Source: Pseudomonas sp. KNUC1026 (GTDB lineage: Bacteria; Pseudomonadota; Gammaproteobacteria; Pseudomonadales; Pseudomonadaceae). Taken from it: a DNA stretch of 64,000 nucleotides. The number at the start of each line of letters is the position of its first letter. Within the stretch, counting starts at the first letter, position 1. The stretch lies in assembly GCF_021650705.1 (NCBI RefSeq), contig NZ_CP087138.1, positions 868,001 through 932,000 on the forward strand. Direction: 5' to 3'. Both the position numbers and the translations under genes were made by a program. Under the pieces are notes generated by a model. It was not told the origin of the DNA, made no database searches, and was given only the letters and a program-made list of their open reading frames with translations. Shown in pieces: positions 54,346-63,349 of this stretch.

Positions 54346-54985
54346 TGAATGGGCCAGCCGGCCTGTTCAGCGTGGGCGCGCAACACCGGATCAGGGTTTA
54401 CCGCCTGCGGGTGGGCGACGGTTTGCAGCAGCGGCAGGTCGTTGCGTGAGTCCGAGAAAAACTGGCGCCTTCCAGGCTTTCGCCCTGTTCGGCCAGCCAC
54501 TGCTCCAGGCGCGCCACCTTGCCTTCGCGGTAAGTGAGGATGCCTTCGGTGCGGCCGCTGTACACGCCATGGGCGATTTCGCAGTCGATCGCCAGCACAT
54601 CGTCGATGCCGATCCGCGCGGCGATCGGCGCCACCAGAAACCGCGCCGTGGCCGAAATCACCAGAATGCGGTTGCCCAGGCTGCGGTGGTGGGCGATCAC
54701 GCGGGTGGCGTCGCTATGAATCAGCGGCTCTATCACCTCCTCGACCCATGGCTCCACCAAGTGCTCCAGCTCCTCTTCGGTGCGGCCGATCATCGGCTCC
54801 AGGGCAAAGGCCATGAACTGCTCCATGGACAGCGAGCCTTCGTGGTAGGCGCGCATCAAGGCTTCGCTTCGCTCGACGAACGCGGCCGGGTCTACCCAGC
54901 CCAGCCGCGCCATCTGTTCGTTCCACAGCGCCGAGCTGTCGCCGTCGATCAGGGTGTCGTCCAGGTCGAAAATCGCCAAAGGCAT
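54333..54985 (-). CDS. HAD-IB family phosphatase, frameshifted
   Basis: A SerB-like HAD hydrolase: motif [14 protein letters not shown], motif [16 protein letters not shown], and motif III/IV across a frame change at 54457-54461, where a run of five A on the plus strand should be six, giving [14 protein letters not shown]. The repaired protein has 217 residues and ends HHWR at 54333. It removes phosphate from a small substrate; the subgroup (HAD-IB) includes histidinol-phosphatase and phosphoserine phosphatase. Confidence 0.88.
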
Positions 54986-55016
54986 AGAATCAAAGCTCCT
55001 TCCACGCCAGCGCGAC

Positions 55017-55161
55017 GTTTCGCAAATACGACCAATGATATGCGAGTGGTTTTTGTGCCCAGGCAAGGCGCCGCGACGAGTCGTAGCCGGGCTACGGCGA
55101 GGAGCGGCAACGCAGCATGGGTGCAGAAAACGCCGCAGATTATGGTCGTTATTTGTGAAAC
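55017..55161. repeat. MITE-like element with imperfect terminal inverted repeats
   Basis: GTTTCGCAAATACGACC at 55017 and its near-inverse GGTCGTTATTTGTGAAAC ending 55161 flank a GC-rich core with a smaller hairpin (CGTAGCC-GGG-CTACG, about 55085-55101). At 145 bases with no coding capacity this resembles a non-autonomous intergenic repeat. It fills the gap between the phosphatase promoter and the ABC transporter end. Confidence 0.7.
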
Positions 55162-55174
55162 ACCACACTAGAGA

Positions 55175-56167
55175 TCAGGCCACTTCGCGCAGCGCCGCCG
55201 GGTCGATCAGCAGGCGCACGCGGGTGCCATCAGCATACAGGTCCGAGGCCGCGCGGTTGAGCACATCCACCCGCAGTGTCACGCCATCGGCCTGCACCCG
55301 GTAGCGGATCACGTTGCCCAGGAGGCTGTGGCCGAGAACTTGCGCCTGGCCGTCGGGCTCCGGCACCAGGGTGATGGCCTCAGGGCGGATCGCCAATTGG
55401 CCGCTGGCCGGCCGGCCGAGCAGGCGGCTGGCGCTGGCGGCGTCGAGCAGGTTGTAGTTGCCGATGAACCCTGCGGCGAAGGCGTCCACCGGGGCGGTGT
55501 AGAGGCTCTGGGCATCGCCGCTCTGGACGATCTGGCCCTTGTTCATCAGCACGATGCGGTCCGACAGGGTCAGGGCTTCTTCCTGATCGTGGGTCACGAA
55601 CAGTGTGGTCAGCCCCAGCTCTTGCTGGATGGCGCGGATCTGCTCGCGCAGGTGCCGGCGGATGCGCGCATCGAGCGCAGAGAGTGGTTCGTCGAGCAGC
55701 AGCAGGCGCGGCCGTGTCACCAGCGAACGGGCCAGGGCCACGCGCTGGCTCTGGCCGCCGGAGAGTTGATGCGGGTAGCGCCCGGCGAAGGTGTCGAGTT
55801 CCACCAGCGTGAGCGCCTCGGCCACGCGCTGGCGCCGCTCGGCATCGGCGACCTTCTGCATGCGCAGGCCGAAGGCGACGTTCTGCTCCACGGTCATGTT
55901 GGGAAACAGCGCGTAGCTCTGGAACACCATGCCGATGCCGCGTTGCTGGGGGCTCAGCTGCAGCGATGTCCTGGCCGGCCAGATGGATGCGCCCGCCGTC
56001 CACTGCCGTAAGCCCGGCGATGCAGCGCAACAGGGTGGACTTGCCGCAGCCGGAGGGGCCGAGCAGGGTGATGAACTCGGCCCTGGGCCACGCTGAGGTT
56101 GATGTCGGTGAACACGCTGGTGTCGCCATAGCGTTTGTGCAGGTCTGTTGACGCTCATGAAGCTCAT
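55175..56167 (-). CDS. Polyamine/iron-type ABC ATPase, N-terminal frameshifts
   Basis: A PotA/FbpC-type ATPase. The body is intact from [20 protein letters not shown] through signature [17 protein letters not shown], Walker [16 protein letters not shown] and switch [10 protein letters not shown], with a TOBE-like C-terminal domain. The first 65 residues are spread over other frames: [19 protein letters not shown] (Walker A) and a start near MSFMSV at 56167; shifts lie near 56145, 56085 and 55967. The order of genes in transcription is binding protein, two permeases, ATPase. Confidence 0.85.
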   Translation of the reverse strand: MSFMSVNRPAQTLWRHQRVHRHQPQRGPGPSSSPCSAPPAAASPPCCAASPGLRQWTAGASIWPARTSLQLSPQQRGIGMVFQSYALFPNMTVEQNVAFGLRMQKVADAERRQRVAEALTLVELDTFAGRYPHQLSGGQSQRVALARSLVTRPRLLLLDEPLSALDARIRRHLREQIRAIQQELGLTTLFVTHDQEEALTLSDRIVLMNKGQIVQSGDAQSLYTAPVDAFAAGFIGNYNLLDAASASRLLGRPASGQLAIRPEAITLVPEPDGQAQVLGHSLLGNVIRYRVQADGVTLRVDVLNRAASDLYADGTRVRLLIDPAALREVA

Positions 56168-56168
56168 G

Positions 56169-56972
56169 TCAGTGGCTGCCTTGGTCGCGGTTGAGGAAAG
56201 TGGCGAGCCAGGTCACCACCAGCACGAAGAAGAAGTAGGAAATCACCAGCGCGCTGTTGATGTGCCCGGTGCTGTTGCGCATGTTGTTCAGGTACACCTG
56301 CAGGGTTTCGTACTGGGTGCCCACCAGCAGGTTGGCGAACACGAACTCGCCGAACAGGAACGAGAACGACAGCAGCAGCGCCACCAGCAGCCCTTTGCGC
56401 AGGTTCGGCAACACCACCAGCAGCGCCGCCTTCAAGGGGCTGGCGCCCAGCAACTGGGCGGCGTCCATCAGGTCGCGCAGGTTGATCGCCTGCAGGTTGT
56501 TGGAGATGGCCCGGTACATGAACGGCAGCGCCACGGTGAAGTAGCAGCCGATCAGGATCCACGGCGTGCCGGTCATGGCCATGGGGCCTGAGCCATACAG
56601 CTGCAACAGGCCCACCGCCGAGACCACCGGCGGCACCGCGAACGGCAGCAGGATCAGCACGTTCATCAGCCCGTCCAGCTTCGGGAAGTGATAGTGCACC
56701 GCGAACAGCAGCGGCAGGATCAACAGCGTGGCCAGCACCAGCGCGCCTACGCACACCAGCACCGAGTGGCCGAATGCTGCGAGAAAGCGCGCATCGCTCC
56801 ACAGCGCCAGGTACCACTTCAGCGTGAGCCCACTGGGCAGCACGGTGGCCGACCAACTGGTGGCCAGCGAGTAGAGCAGGGTGCCGGCCAGCGGCAGCAG
56901 CAGGATCAGGAACAGCAGCCACACCACTGTGCGGTGGTACAGCCGCGCGGCGCGGGTTTCAGCGTTTTGCAT
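56169..56972 (-). CDS. ABC permease (PotC/PhnV-like)
   Basis: A 267-residue permease with six membrane helices (VVWLLFLILLLPLAGTLLYSL first) and an EAA-like loop DAAQLLGASPLKAALLVVLP. It pairs with the permease encoded just upstream, and the ATPase start follows it by one base. The frame is intact. The transporter class imports polyamines, iron or organophosphonates. Confidence 0.9.
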   Translation of the reverse strand: MQNAETRAARLYHRTVVWLLFLILLLPLAGTLLYSLATSWSATVLPSGLTLKWYLALWSDARFLAAFGHSVLVCVGALVLATLLILPLLFAVHYHFPKLDGLMNVLILLPFAVPPVVSAVGLLQLYGSGPMAMTGTPWILIGCYFTVALPFMYRAISNNLQAINLRDLMDAAQLLGASPLKAALLVVLPNLRKGLLVALLLSFSFLFGEFVFANLLVGTQYETLQVYLNNMRNSTGHINSALVISYFFFVLVVTWLATFLNRDQGSH

Positions 56973-57800
56973 GGTAGCTCCTGCGCAGCATCCACTGATG
57001 CACCAGCGTCACCAGGGTCATCATCCCTACCAGGATGATCGCCAGGGCACTGGCCATGTTCGGGTCCAGGGAAATGTCGCCGGCCACCATCGCCGCGATG
57101 CGGATCGGCAGCACGTTGAAGTTGCCGGTGGTGAGCGCGTACACGGTGGCGTAGGCGCCCAGCGCGTTGGCCAGGAGGATCACGAAGGTGCCCAGCAGTG
57201 CCGGGCAAGCACCGGCAGGCCGATGTGCCACCAGTAGCGCCAGGTGCTCGCCCCCAGCAGCGCTGCGGCTTCACGCCAATCGGCGCGCAGGCCGTCGAGG
57301 GCGGGGTAGAGCAGCATCACCCCCAGCGGGATCTGGAAGTAGGTGTACACCAGGATCAGCCCGCTCTTGGAATAGAGGTTGAAATCCCCGAGCAGCCCGC
57401 TTTGCTTGAGCACCAGGGTGATGGCGCCGTTGAAGCCCAGCAGGATGATGAAGGCGAAGGCCAGCGGCACGCCGGCAAAGTCGCTGGTCATGTCGGCGAA
57501 GGCAGTGACGAAGCGGCGCAGGCGCGAATCCACCCGTGCCAGCGATACGCTGCCGATCAGCGCGATGGCCAGGCCCAGCAGGCTCGACCAGAGGCTGATC
57601 TCCAGGCTGAACTGCATAGCCTGGCGGTAGAACTTCGAGCCGAAGGCGCGGGTGAAGTTGGCCAGGCTCCAGGCGTCGTCCACCTGCACGCTGTGCAGGG
57701 CCACCCAGGCCAGGGGGGCTAACTGGAAGACGGTGAAAAACAGGGCAAAGGGTAGAAGGCACAGCAGTGCCCAGCCCTTGACGGGGGATTTGGTGTTCAA
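56959..57800 (-). CDS. ABC permease (PotB-like), one frameshift
   Basis: The first membrane component: WALLCLLPFALFFTVFQLAP, then EAAALLGASTWRYWWHIGLP as EAA loop. A base is missing near 57205; the continuation LLGTFVILLANALGAYATVY and the end MLRRSYHAKR are in the next frame, stopping at 56959. The start is uncertain; the TTG at 57800 (giving NTKSPVKGW) is the most natural, as no ATG or GTG lies near. Overlaps the next permease by 14 bases. Confidence 0.82.
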
Positions 57801-57844
57801 AGTGAGGTGGGCTCCGGCGGGTTCTGGAAGGGCGCGTCGCCCGC

Positions 57845-57925
57845 TACACGGCGTCCGGCAAGCCGGCCTCCCACAAAGGCTCACACTTACCCTTTTGGGA
57901 GGCCGGCTATGCCGGACGCCGTGTA
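57845..57925. repeat. REP doublet between binding protein and permease genes
   Basis: Arm ACACGGCGTCCGGCAAGCCGG (from 57846) is inverted at 57896-57925 with one small bulge, loop about 22 bases. Such a stem inside an ABC operon, right after the binding-protein gene, commonly stabilises the upstream message so that binding protein is made in excess. Confidence 0.85.
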
Positions 57926-57946
57926 ACGGCGACGCCCCTGCTCAAC

Positions 57947-59006
57947 TCACTTCATCTCGACGATAACCTGCTCGTTCCACTGTTGCGGCAGGGCCTTGGA
58001 GCTCTTCTCCCAGGCTTCGGCGTTCTGGATCGGCTTCACGTTCTTGTACTGCTCGTTGGGCAGCAGCTTGGCCTGTACATCTTCCGGCAACTTCAGATGC
58101 TCGGCGCGGATCGGCCGGGCATTGCCGCGAGCCAGGTTGATCTGCCCGGCGTCGCTGAAGATATATTCACGCGCAAGCTTGGCCGCGTTGGGGTGCTTGG
58201 CGTACTTGTTGATCACCGTGGTGTAGCCGGAGATCACCGAGCCGTCCGACGGGATCAGCACTTCGAAGCGTTTGGGGTCGATCTGTTCGCGGTAGCTCAG
58301 GCCGTTGAAGTCCCACACCACGCCCACTTCCACTTCACCCTTTTCCAGCGTCTGGATGGTCGGGTTGGCCAACGACAGCCGGCCTTGCTCGGCCAGCTTG
58401 GTGAACAGCGCCAGCCCCGGTGACCAGGTTGCTCTCATCGCCCTTGTAGGCCATGGCCGCAGCCAGCACGCCGTTGGCGGCCTGGGCTGCAGTGCTCACG
58501 TCACCGATGGCGACCTTGTATTTGCCTTTTTCCAGGTCATGCCAGCTTTTCGGTACGTCGTCGCCTTTGACCAGGTCCTTGTTGATGATGAAGGCGATGG
58601 TGCCGGTGTAGGCCAGCATCCAGTGGCCGTCCTTGTCCTTGGCCCAGTCGGGCACCTGGTCGAAGGTGCTGGGATGTACGGCTGGGTCACGCCCTTGGCC
58701 TTGGCGATCAGGGCCGAAGGCAGCGCCGACGTCACCGATGTCGGCGCTGGCGTTGTCTTTCTCGGCATCGAACTTGGCGATTTCCTGGGCCGAGCTCATG
58801 TCGGTATCCACGTGCTTGAGGCCGTAGAGGCGCGCCAGGTCGTCCCAGGTGCCTTTCCAGTTGGCCCAGCTGTCGGGCATGCCCACGCTGTTGACCTGGC
58901 CTTCTTTCCTGGCCGCGCTTTCCAGCGCCGAGAGGTCGGCGGCCATGGCCAGCGGGGAGAGGGCGAGGGTGGAACCGAACAGTGCAGCCAACAAGCGCTT
59001 ATTCAT
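57947..59006 (-). CDS. ABC substrate-binding protein (extracellular family 1), three frameshifts
   Basis: Signal peptide MNKRLLAALFGSTLALSPLAMA, then ARKEGQVNSVGMPDSWANW, GHWMLAYTGTIAFIINKD, PTIQTLEKGEVEVGVVWDF and the end NEQVIVEMK. The family covers polyamine-, iron- and phosphonate-binding proteins. Frame changes near 58715, 58672 and 58421 (C run one short: VTPGLALFTKL expected) split it. It is first in the operon; 59007-59100 holds its promoter area. Confidence 0.86.
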
Positions 59007-59100
59007 CCGTTGCTCCTGGGGAAAAGGTCGTGAACCGGCGGACTTCTAGTTGAAATATAGCCGCCGGCTCTAAACCTAGGAGCGTAATGTGACGTTTGCG

Positions 59101-60477
59101 TTACCGCCGCCCCACCCACACGGTCTGCACGTTGCAGAATTCATGAACGCCGTAGCTGGACAGCTCTCGCCCATAGCCACTTTGCTTCACGCCGCCGACC
59201 ACGATGCGCGGGTCTGATGCCGCGTTGCCGTTGATGAACACCCCACCGGTTTCCAGGCGTGCGGCCAAGGCTTCGGCGGCAGCTTCGTCCGGCCCCCAGA
59301 TTGTCGCGCACAGGCCGAAGTCGCTGTCGTTGGCCAGCGCCAGGGCATGCTCGGCGTCACGGGCGGTGATCAGCGCCGCCACCGGGCCGAATAGCTCCTG
59401 GCGGAAGGCCGTCATGTGCGGTTGCACGTTGGCCAGTACCGTGGGGGCGTAGTAGTTGCCGTCGCCTGGCAGTGGCTCGCCGCCCAGCAGCAAAGTGGCG
59501 CCCTCATCGATCGAGGCCTGTACCTGGCCATGCAGCTCATCACGCAGGTCGTAGCGCGCCATCGGGCCGATGTAGTTCGCCTCTGCAGTGGGGTCGCCCA
59601 CCCTGAGCGCGCGCACTGCCTCCAGGAACCTGGCCTGGAAGGCTTCGGCAATGCCTTGCTCGACGATCAGGCGCTTGGCGGCCATGCACACCTGGCCGGT
59701 GTTCTGGTAGCGGCCGACCACGGCCGATTGCACGGCGGCGTCGAGGTCGCAGCCTTCGAGCACGATGAACGGGTCGCTGCCGCCCAGTTCCAGGATGCAC
59801 TTTTTGAGCACGGCCCCGGCCTGCGACGCGATGGCCGCGCCCGCCCGGCCGCTGCCGGTGACTGCAACTGCCGCGATGCGCGGGTCGGCGATGGCACGCG
59901 AGACGCCAGCGGGCTCCACGTTGATGACCTCGAAAGCGCCGGCGGGCAGGTCGGTGTGCTCGAACACCTCACGCAGCAGGTACGCGCTGCCCATCACGTT
60001 CGGCGCGTGTTCGAGCACGTAGGCGTTGCCGGCCAGCAGCATCGGCACTGCACCGCGCAGCACCTGCCACAGCGGGAAATTCCACGGCATCACCGCCAGC
60101 ACCGTGCCCAGCGGGCGGAATTCCAGCCAGGCGCGCTGGCCGGCGACCGGTGCAGGTTGCGGGGCGAGAAAGGCCGGGCCGTGCTCGGCGTACCAGTCGC
60201 TCATGGCAGCGCATTTCTCGACTTCGGCGCGGGCCTGGGCGATGGGCTTGCCCATCTCGGCGGTGATCATTTGCGCCAGCGGTTCGAGGCGTGCGCGCAG
60301 GGCCTGAGCCAGTTGCTGCAGCACCTGCACGCGCTGGGCGACTGGAGCGCCAGCCCACTGGCGCTGCGCAGCGGCGGTGCCGGCCAGCGCAGCGTCGAGC
60401 TGGGCGTCGCTTTCGAACGGGTAGCGGGCGAGTTCTTCACCGCTGTGGGGGTTGCGGGAGATGGCGTAAGCGGTCAT
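59101..60477 (-). CDS. NAD-dependent succinate-semialdehyde dehydrogenase family (Sad/YneI-like)
   Basis: A 458-residue aldehyde dehydrogenase of the short Sad/YneI type: MPWNFPLWQVLRGAVP, catalytic Glu in ILELGGSDPFIVL and Cys in NTGQVCMAAKR. One difference stands out: the cofactor-contact lysine of the family (L-K-H-A-P-N) is Glu here (VLEHAPNV). Start ATG 60477 is the family start, ten codons inside a longer open frame. It is divergent from a LysR gene across 105 bases. Confidence 0.9.
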   Translation of the reverse strand: MTAYAISRNPHSGEELARYPFESDAQLDAALAGTAAAQRQWAGAPVAQRVQVLQQLAQALRARLEPLAQMITAEMGKPIAQARAEVEKCAAMSDWYAEHGPAFLAPQPAPVAGQRAWLEFRPLGTVLAVMPWNFPLWQVLRGAVPMLLAGNAYVLEHAPNVMGSAYLLREVFEHTDLPAGAFEVINVEPAGVSRAIADPRIAAVAVTGSGRAGAAIASQAGAVLKKCILELGGSDPFIVLEGCDLDAAVQSAVVGRYQNTGQVCMAAKRLIVEQGIAEAFQARFLEAVRALRVGDPTAEANYIGPMARYDLRDELHGQVQASIDEGATLLLGGEPLPGDGNYYAPTVLANVQPHMTAFRQELFGPVAALITARDAEHALALANDSDFGLCATIWGPDEAAAEALAARLETGGVFINGNAASDPRIVVGGVKQSGYGRELSSYGVHEFCNVQTVWVGRR

Positions 60478-60557
60478 GGCGGGGCCTCCTGTGTGGCGAT
60501 GAGGCAAGCCTAAGGCCGCTTGAGCTGTTAGTGATACTGAATAATACTGAGCGAAAT

Positions 60558-60574
60558 ATTCTTTCAGAGAGAAT
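60558..60574. promoter_or_regulatory. Candidate LysR operator ATTCT-N7-AGAAT
   Basis: A dyad of the T-N11-A kind sits 9 bases before the LysR start, in the shared gap with the dehydrogenase gene. Just before it the heptamer ATACTGA occurs twice nine bases apart. Both are plausible sites for the LysR protein. Confidence 0.45.
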
Positions 60575-60582
60575 TAACGGCC

Positions 60583-61436
60583 GTGGACCTTTCCCAACTC
60601 GAAATCTTCCAGGCGGTGGCCGACAGCGGCAGCGTCAACGGCGCGGCCGAGCGGCTGCACCGGGTGCCGTCGAACGTGACCACGCGGCTCAAGCAGCTCG
60701 AAGCCGAGCTGGGCAGCGACCTGTTCATCCGCGAAAAAATGCGCCTGCGCCTGTCCCGGCCGGTGCCGGCTTTCTTGATTACACCCGGCGGATTCTGGCG
60801 CTGGTAGAGGAAGCGCGGCTGTCGGTGAGTGGCCAGGAGCCCATGGGCGTGCTGGCCCTCGGTGCGCTGGAAAGCATCGCGGCGGTGCGCATGCCCCAGG
60901 TGCTGGCGACCTTTCACCAGCGTTACCCAAAGGTCGAGCTCGACCTCTCCACCGGCCCCTCCGGCGAGCTGCTCGACGCCGTGATCGCTGGGCGCATGGC
61001 CGGGGCCTTCGTCGACGGCCCGGTGCACCACCCGGCGCTGGAAGGCTGCGCGGTGTTCGAGGAAAACCTGGTGCTGATCTCGGCGCTGGAGCACCCGCCG
61101 ATTCGCCGCGCCAGCGAGGTGAACGGCCGCAACATCTACGCGTTTCGTGCCAACTGTTCGTACCGGCGCTCGTTCGAGGAATGGTTCATGCGCGACCAGG
61201 CAACGCCGGGGCGGATCTTCGAGATGGAGAGCTACCACGGCATGGTCGCCTGCGTGTCGGCCGGCTCCGGCCTTGCGCTGGTGCCGCGCAGCCTGCTTGA
61301 GACGATGCCGGCGCAAGCCTCGGTGCAGGTGCACGAGGTGGGCGGCGCCTTCAGCGGCATTCCCATCTGCCTGGTGTGGCGCCGGGGCCTGCAGACCCCG
61401 GCGCTCAGCGCGCTGGTGGCGCTGCTCAGCCCTTGA
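60583..61436 (+). CDS. LysR family regulator, one frameshift
   Basis: From GTG 60583 ([18 protein letters not shown]): winged helix with [18 protein letters not shown] frame change near 60757 ([15 protein letters not shown] expected) separates it from the intact effector domain ([18 protein letters not shown] to [11 protein letters not shown]). Full length is 284 residues after repair. It likely controls the divergent semialdehyde dehydrogenase, and its end overlaps the EamA gene by 11 bases. Confidence 0.86.
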
Positions 61437-62268
61437 ACACCAGCGCCAGGCCGCCCAGCACCCCGGCCATGCCCAGCAGCGCCAGCCCGCTCAGGGCATT
61501 GCCCAGCACCAGCCAGTCCAGCAGCGCCGTGACCACCGGCACCAGGTAGAACAGGCTGGTGACGTTGACCAGGTTACCGCTGCCGATCATGCGGTACAGC
61601 AGCAGTTGCGCGCCCACCGAAATGGCCAGGCCCAGCCACAGCATCGGCACGATGAAGCCCGCCACCCATTCCACATGGAACGGCTTGAACGGCACGCAGG
61701 CCAGGCACATCAACAGGCTGACCGCGTACTGCAACGGCAGCACCTGCGTCGGCGGCAGCGCCAGGCGCTTTTGCAGGATGGCGCCGCCGGTCATGCACGC
61801 CAGCGCCAGCAGCGCGAAGGCCACTCCTAGCCACGACAACTGCGCCTTGAGCACGCCCTGCAGTACCACCAGCGTCAGGCCCGCCAACGCCAGCAGCAGC
61901 CCCAGCCAGCGCAAGGCCGAAGCGCGCCGCTCCATCAGCAGCAAGGTAAGGATGGGCTGCACCCCCAGCACTGTGGCCAGCACGCCAGGGGTGATGCCGT
62001 GCTCCAGCGCCAGGAAGTAACACAGCGAATAGCCGCCGATCAGCAAGGCGCCGGTACGCACCACCGGCCAGCGCTGGCCCTTGGGCGGCAGCCAGCGGCG
62101 GTGAAACAGCGCGAGCAGCGCCAGCCCCAGCAGGGCGGCGGTAAAGCGCAAGGTGAGGATGGCGAAGGCCGAGCTGTGGTCAAGGCCCCAGCGGGAGAAG
62201 ATCGCCGCGCTGCCCCACAGCAGCACGAACAGGGCAGTAGGGCCCCAGGTGTGGAGATAGGAACGCAT
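61426..62268 (-). CDS. EamA/DMT family transporter
   Basis: A 280-residue inner-membrane protein with ten hydrophobic helices in two EamA repeats, for example TALFVLLWGSAAIFSRWGLD in the first and WLGVAFALLALACMTGGAI in the second. Members export amino acids, purines or other metabolites. Single gene; no substrate clue. Its frame is intact. Confidence 0.9.
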   Translation of the reverse strand: MRSYLHTWGPTALFVLLWGSAAIFSRWGLDHSSAFAILTLRFTAALLGLALLALFHRRWLPPKGQRWPVVRTGALLIGGYSLCYFLALEHGITPGVLATVLGVQPILTLLLMERRASALRWLGLLLALAGLTLVVLQGVLKAQLSWLGVAFALLALACMTGGAILQKRLALPPTQVLPLQYAVSLLMCLACVPFKPFHVEWVAGFIVPMLWLGLAISVGAQLLLYRMIGSGNLVNVTSLFYLVPVVTALLDWLVLGNALSGLALLGMAGVLGGLALVFKG

Positions 62269-62357
62269 GTGATACCTGCTTTGAAATCGTCCAGCTATAC
62301 CCGCGCGCAGCTGTACCGCCTCGAATCAGAGGCTGGCGCGCGGGAACGGAGAAAGGG

Positions 62358-62444
62358 TCAGCGGCCCGAAGCGGGCGGCGCGACTGCGGCGATGGCCACA
62401 ACGGCGCACTGAACGACCACGATCGACTGGGCGTTGGCAGGCAT
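62358..62444 (-). CDS. Possible small hydrophobic peptide (28 residues)
   Basis: An ATG-started frame encodes MPANAQSIVVVQCAVVAI and ends PPASGR. The middle is hydrophobic, so a small membrane peptide is possible. The ribosome site is weak (TTCGGAAACCC), and only length and composition support it. The surrounding 62269-62511 is otherwise empty. Confidence 0.3.
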   Translation of the reverse strand: MPANAQSIVVVQCAVVAIAAVAPPASGR

Positions 62445-62511
62445 GAAGGGTTTCCGAAGGAAAGTGATGTGCCGGGACTGTAAGCCAGAAACCGCAGGCC
62501 CGGCAAGCACG

Positions 62512-63285
62512 TCAATCGGCCAGATGGATGCCGAAGCCTCCAGCGCCCGGCTTGTGCTCGGGCTTGAGCTCAAGCGCCGGAATCGCGTAATCGCCGCCGT
62601 TCTGCCGGCGGAAAGGGATCGGTGCGGCGCTGAACAGGCTGGCCAGGCGCTCGCCCAGTTGCGCTTCGATCTGCGCGAAGCGCGCCTCGTCCACGCGGCT
62701 GGTGCGATGCACCAGAAACGGCGGCAGCACGTCGAAGCCGGGGTAGTGCAACACGCCGTGGTGAATGGGGAACAGCAGGTCGTCGATCGGCCCGTTGATG
62801 CCGCGTGCGCTGTAATGGCTTTCCCAACCACCGGTGGTCACCAGCAGCATCGCGCGCTTGCCGGCCATCCGGCCTTCGCCGTAACGGTCGCCCCAATGCT
62901 GGTCGGAGTGCTCGCCCACGCCGTAGGCGAAGCCATAGGCGTAGACCCGCTCCACCCAGCCCTTGAGGATCGCAGGCAGGCTGAACCACCAGAGCGGAAA
63001 TTGCAGGATCAGCGCGTCGGCCCAGTCGAGCTTGGCTTGCTCGGCGCTGATCTGAGGGTGCTGCTCGCCGCTGTCGAGGCCTTCGAGCGAGGCGAGCGAG
63101 GGGTCGAACGGGCCGTCGCCGGGCGGGAAGTCCTCGGCATCGAGGGTAGCTTTGAAGCCCATGGCGTAGAGGTCACTCACCTGCACGCTGTGGCCCGCCG
63201 CTTCCAGTTGCCGCACGGCGCTGCGCAGCAAGGCACCGTTGAGCGATTGCGGTTCGGGGTGGGCGAAGACGATCAACACATTCAT
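62512..63285 (-). CDS. NAD(P)H-dependent flavin oxidoreductase (NQO1/KefF-like fold)
   Basis: A 257-residue flavodoxin-fold protein: MNVLIVFAHPEPQSLNGAL, FMN-binding LQFPLWWFSLPAILKGWVER and TTGGWESHYSARG, all typical of the NQO1 family. It would reduce quinones, azo or nitro compounds by two electrons. A C-terminal extension beyond the core is present. Divergent from the LysR gene that begins 64 bases away. Confidence 0.9.
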   Translation of the reverse strand: MNVLIVFAHPEPQSLNGALLRSAVRQLEAAGHSVQVSDLYAMGFKATLDAEDFPPGDGPFDPSLASLEGLDSGEQHPQISAEQAKLDWADALILQFPLWWFSLPAILKGWVERVYAYGFAYGVGEHSDQHWGDRYGEGRMAGKRAMLLVTTGGWESHYSARGINGPIDDLLFPIHHGVLHYPGFDVLPPFLVHRTSRVDEARFAQIEAQLGERLASLFSAAPIPFRRQNGGDYAIPALELKPEHKPGAGGFGIHLAD

Positions 63286-63349
63286 CAGGCAGGCTCCTGT
63301 GGCAAAGATGCTGCAAAGGGTGCCAAGCGTGCTTATATAGCGGAAATGA

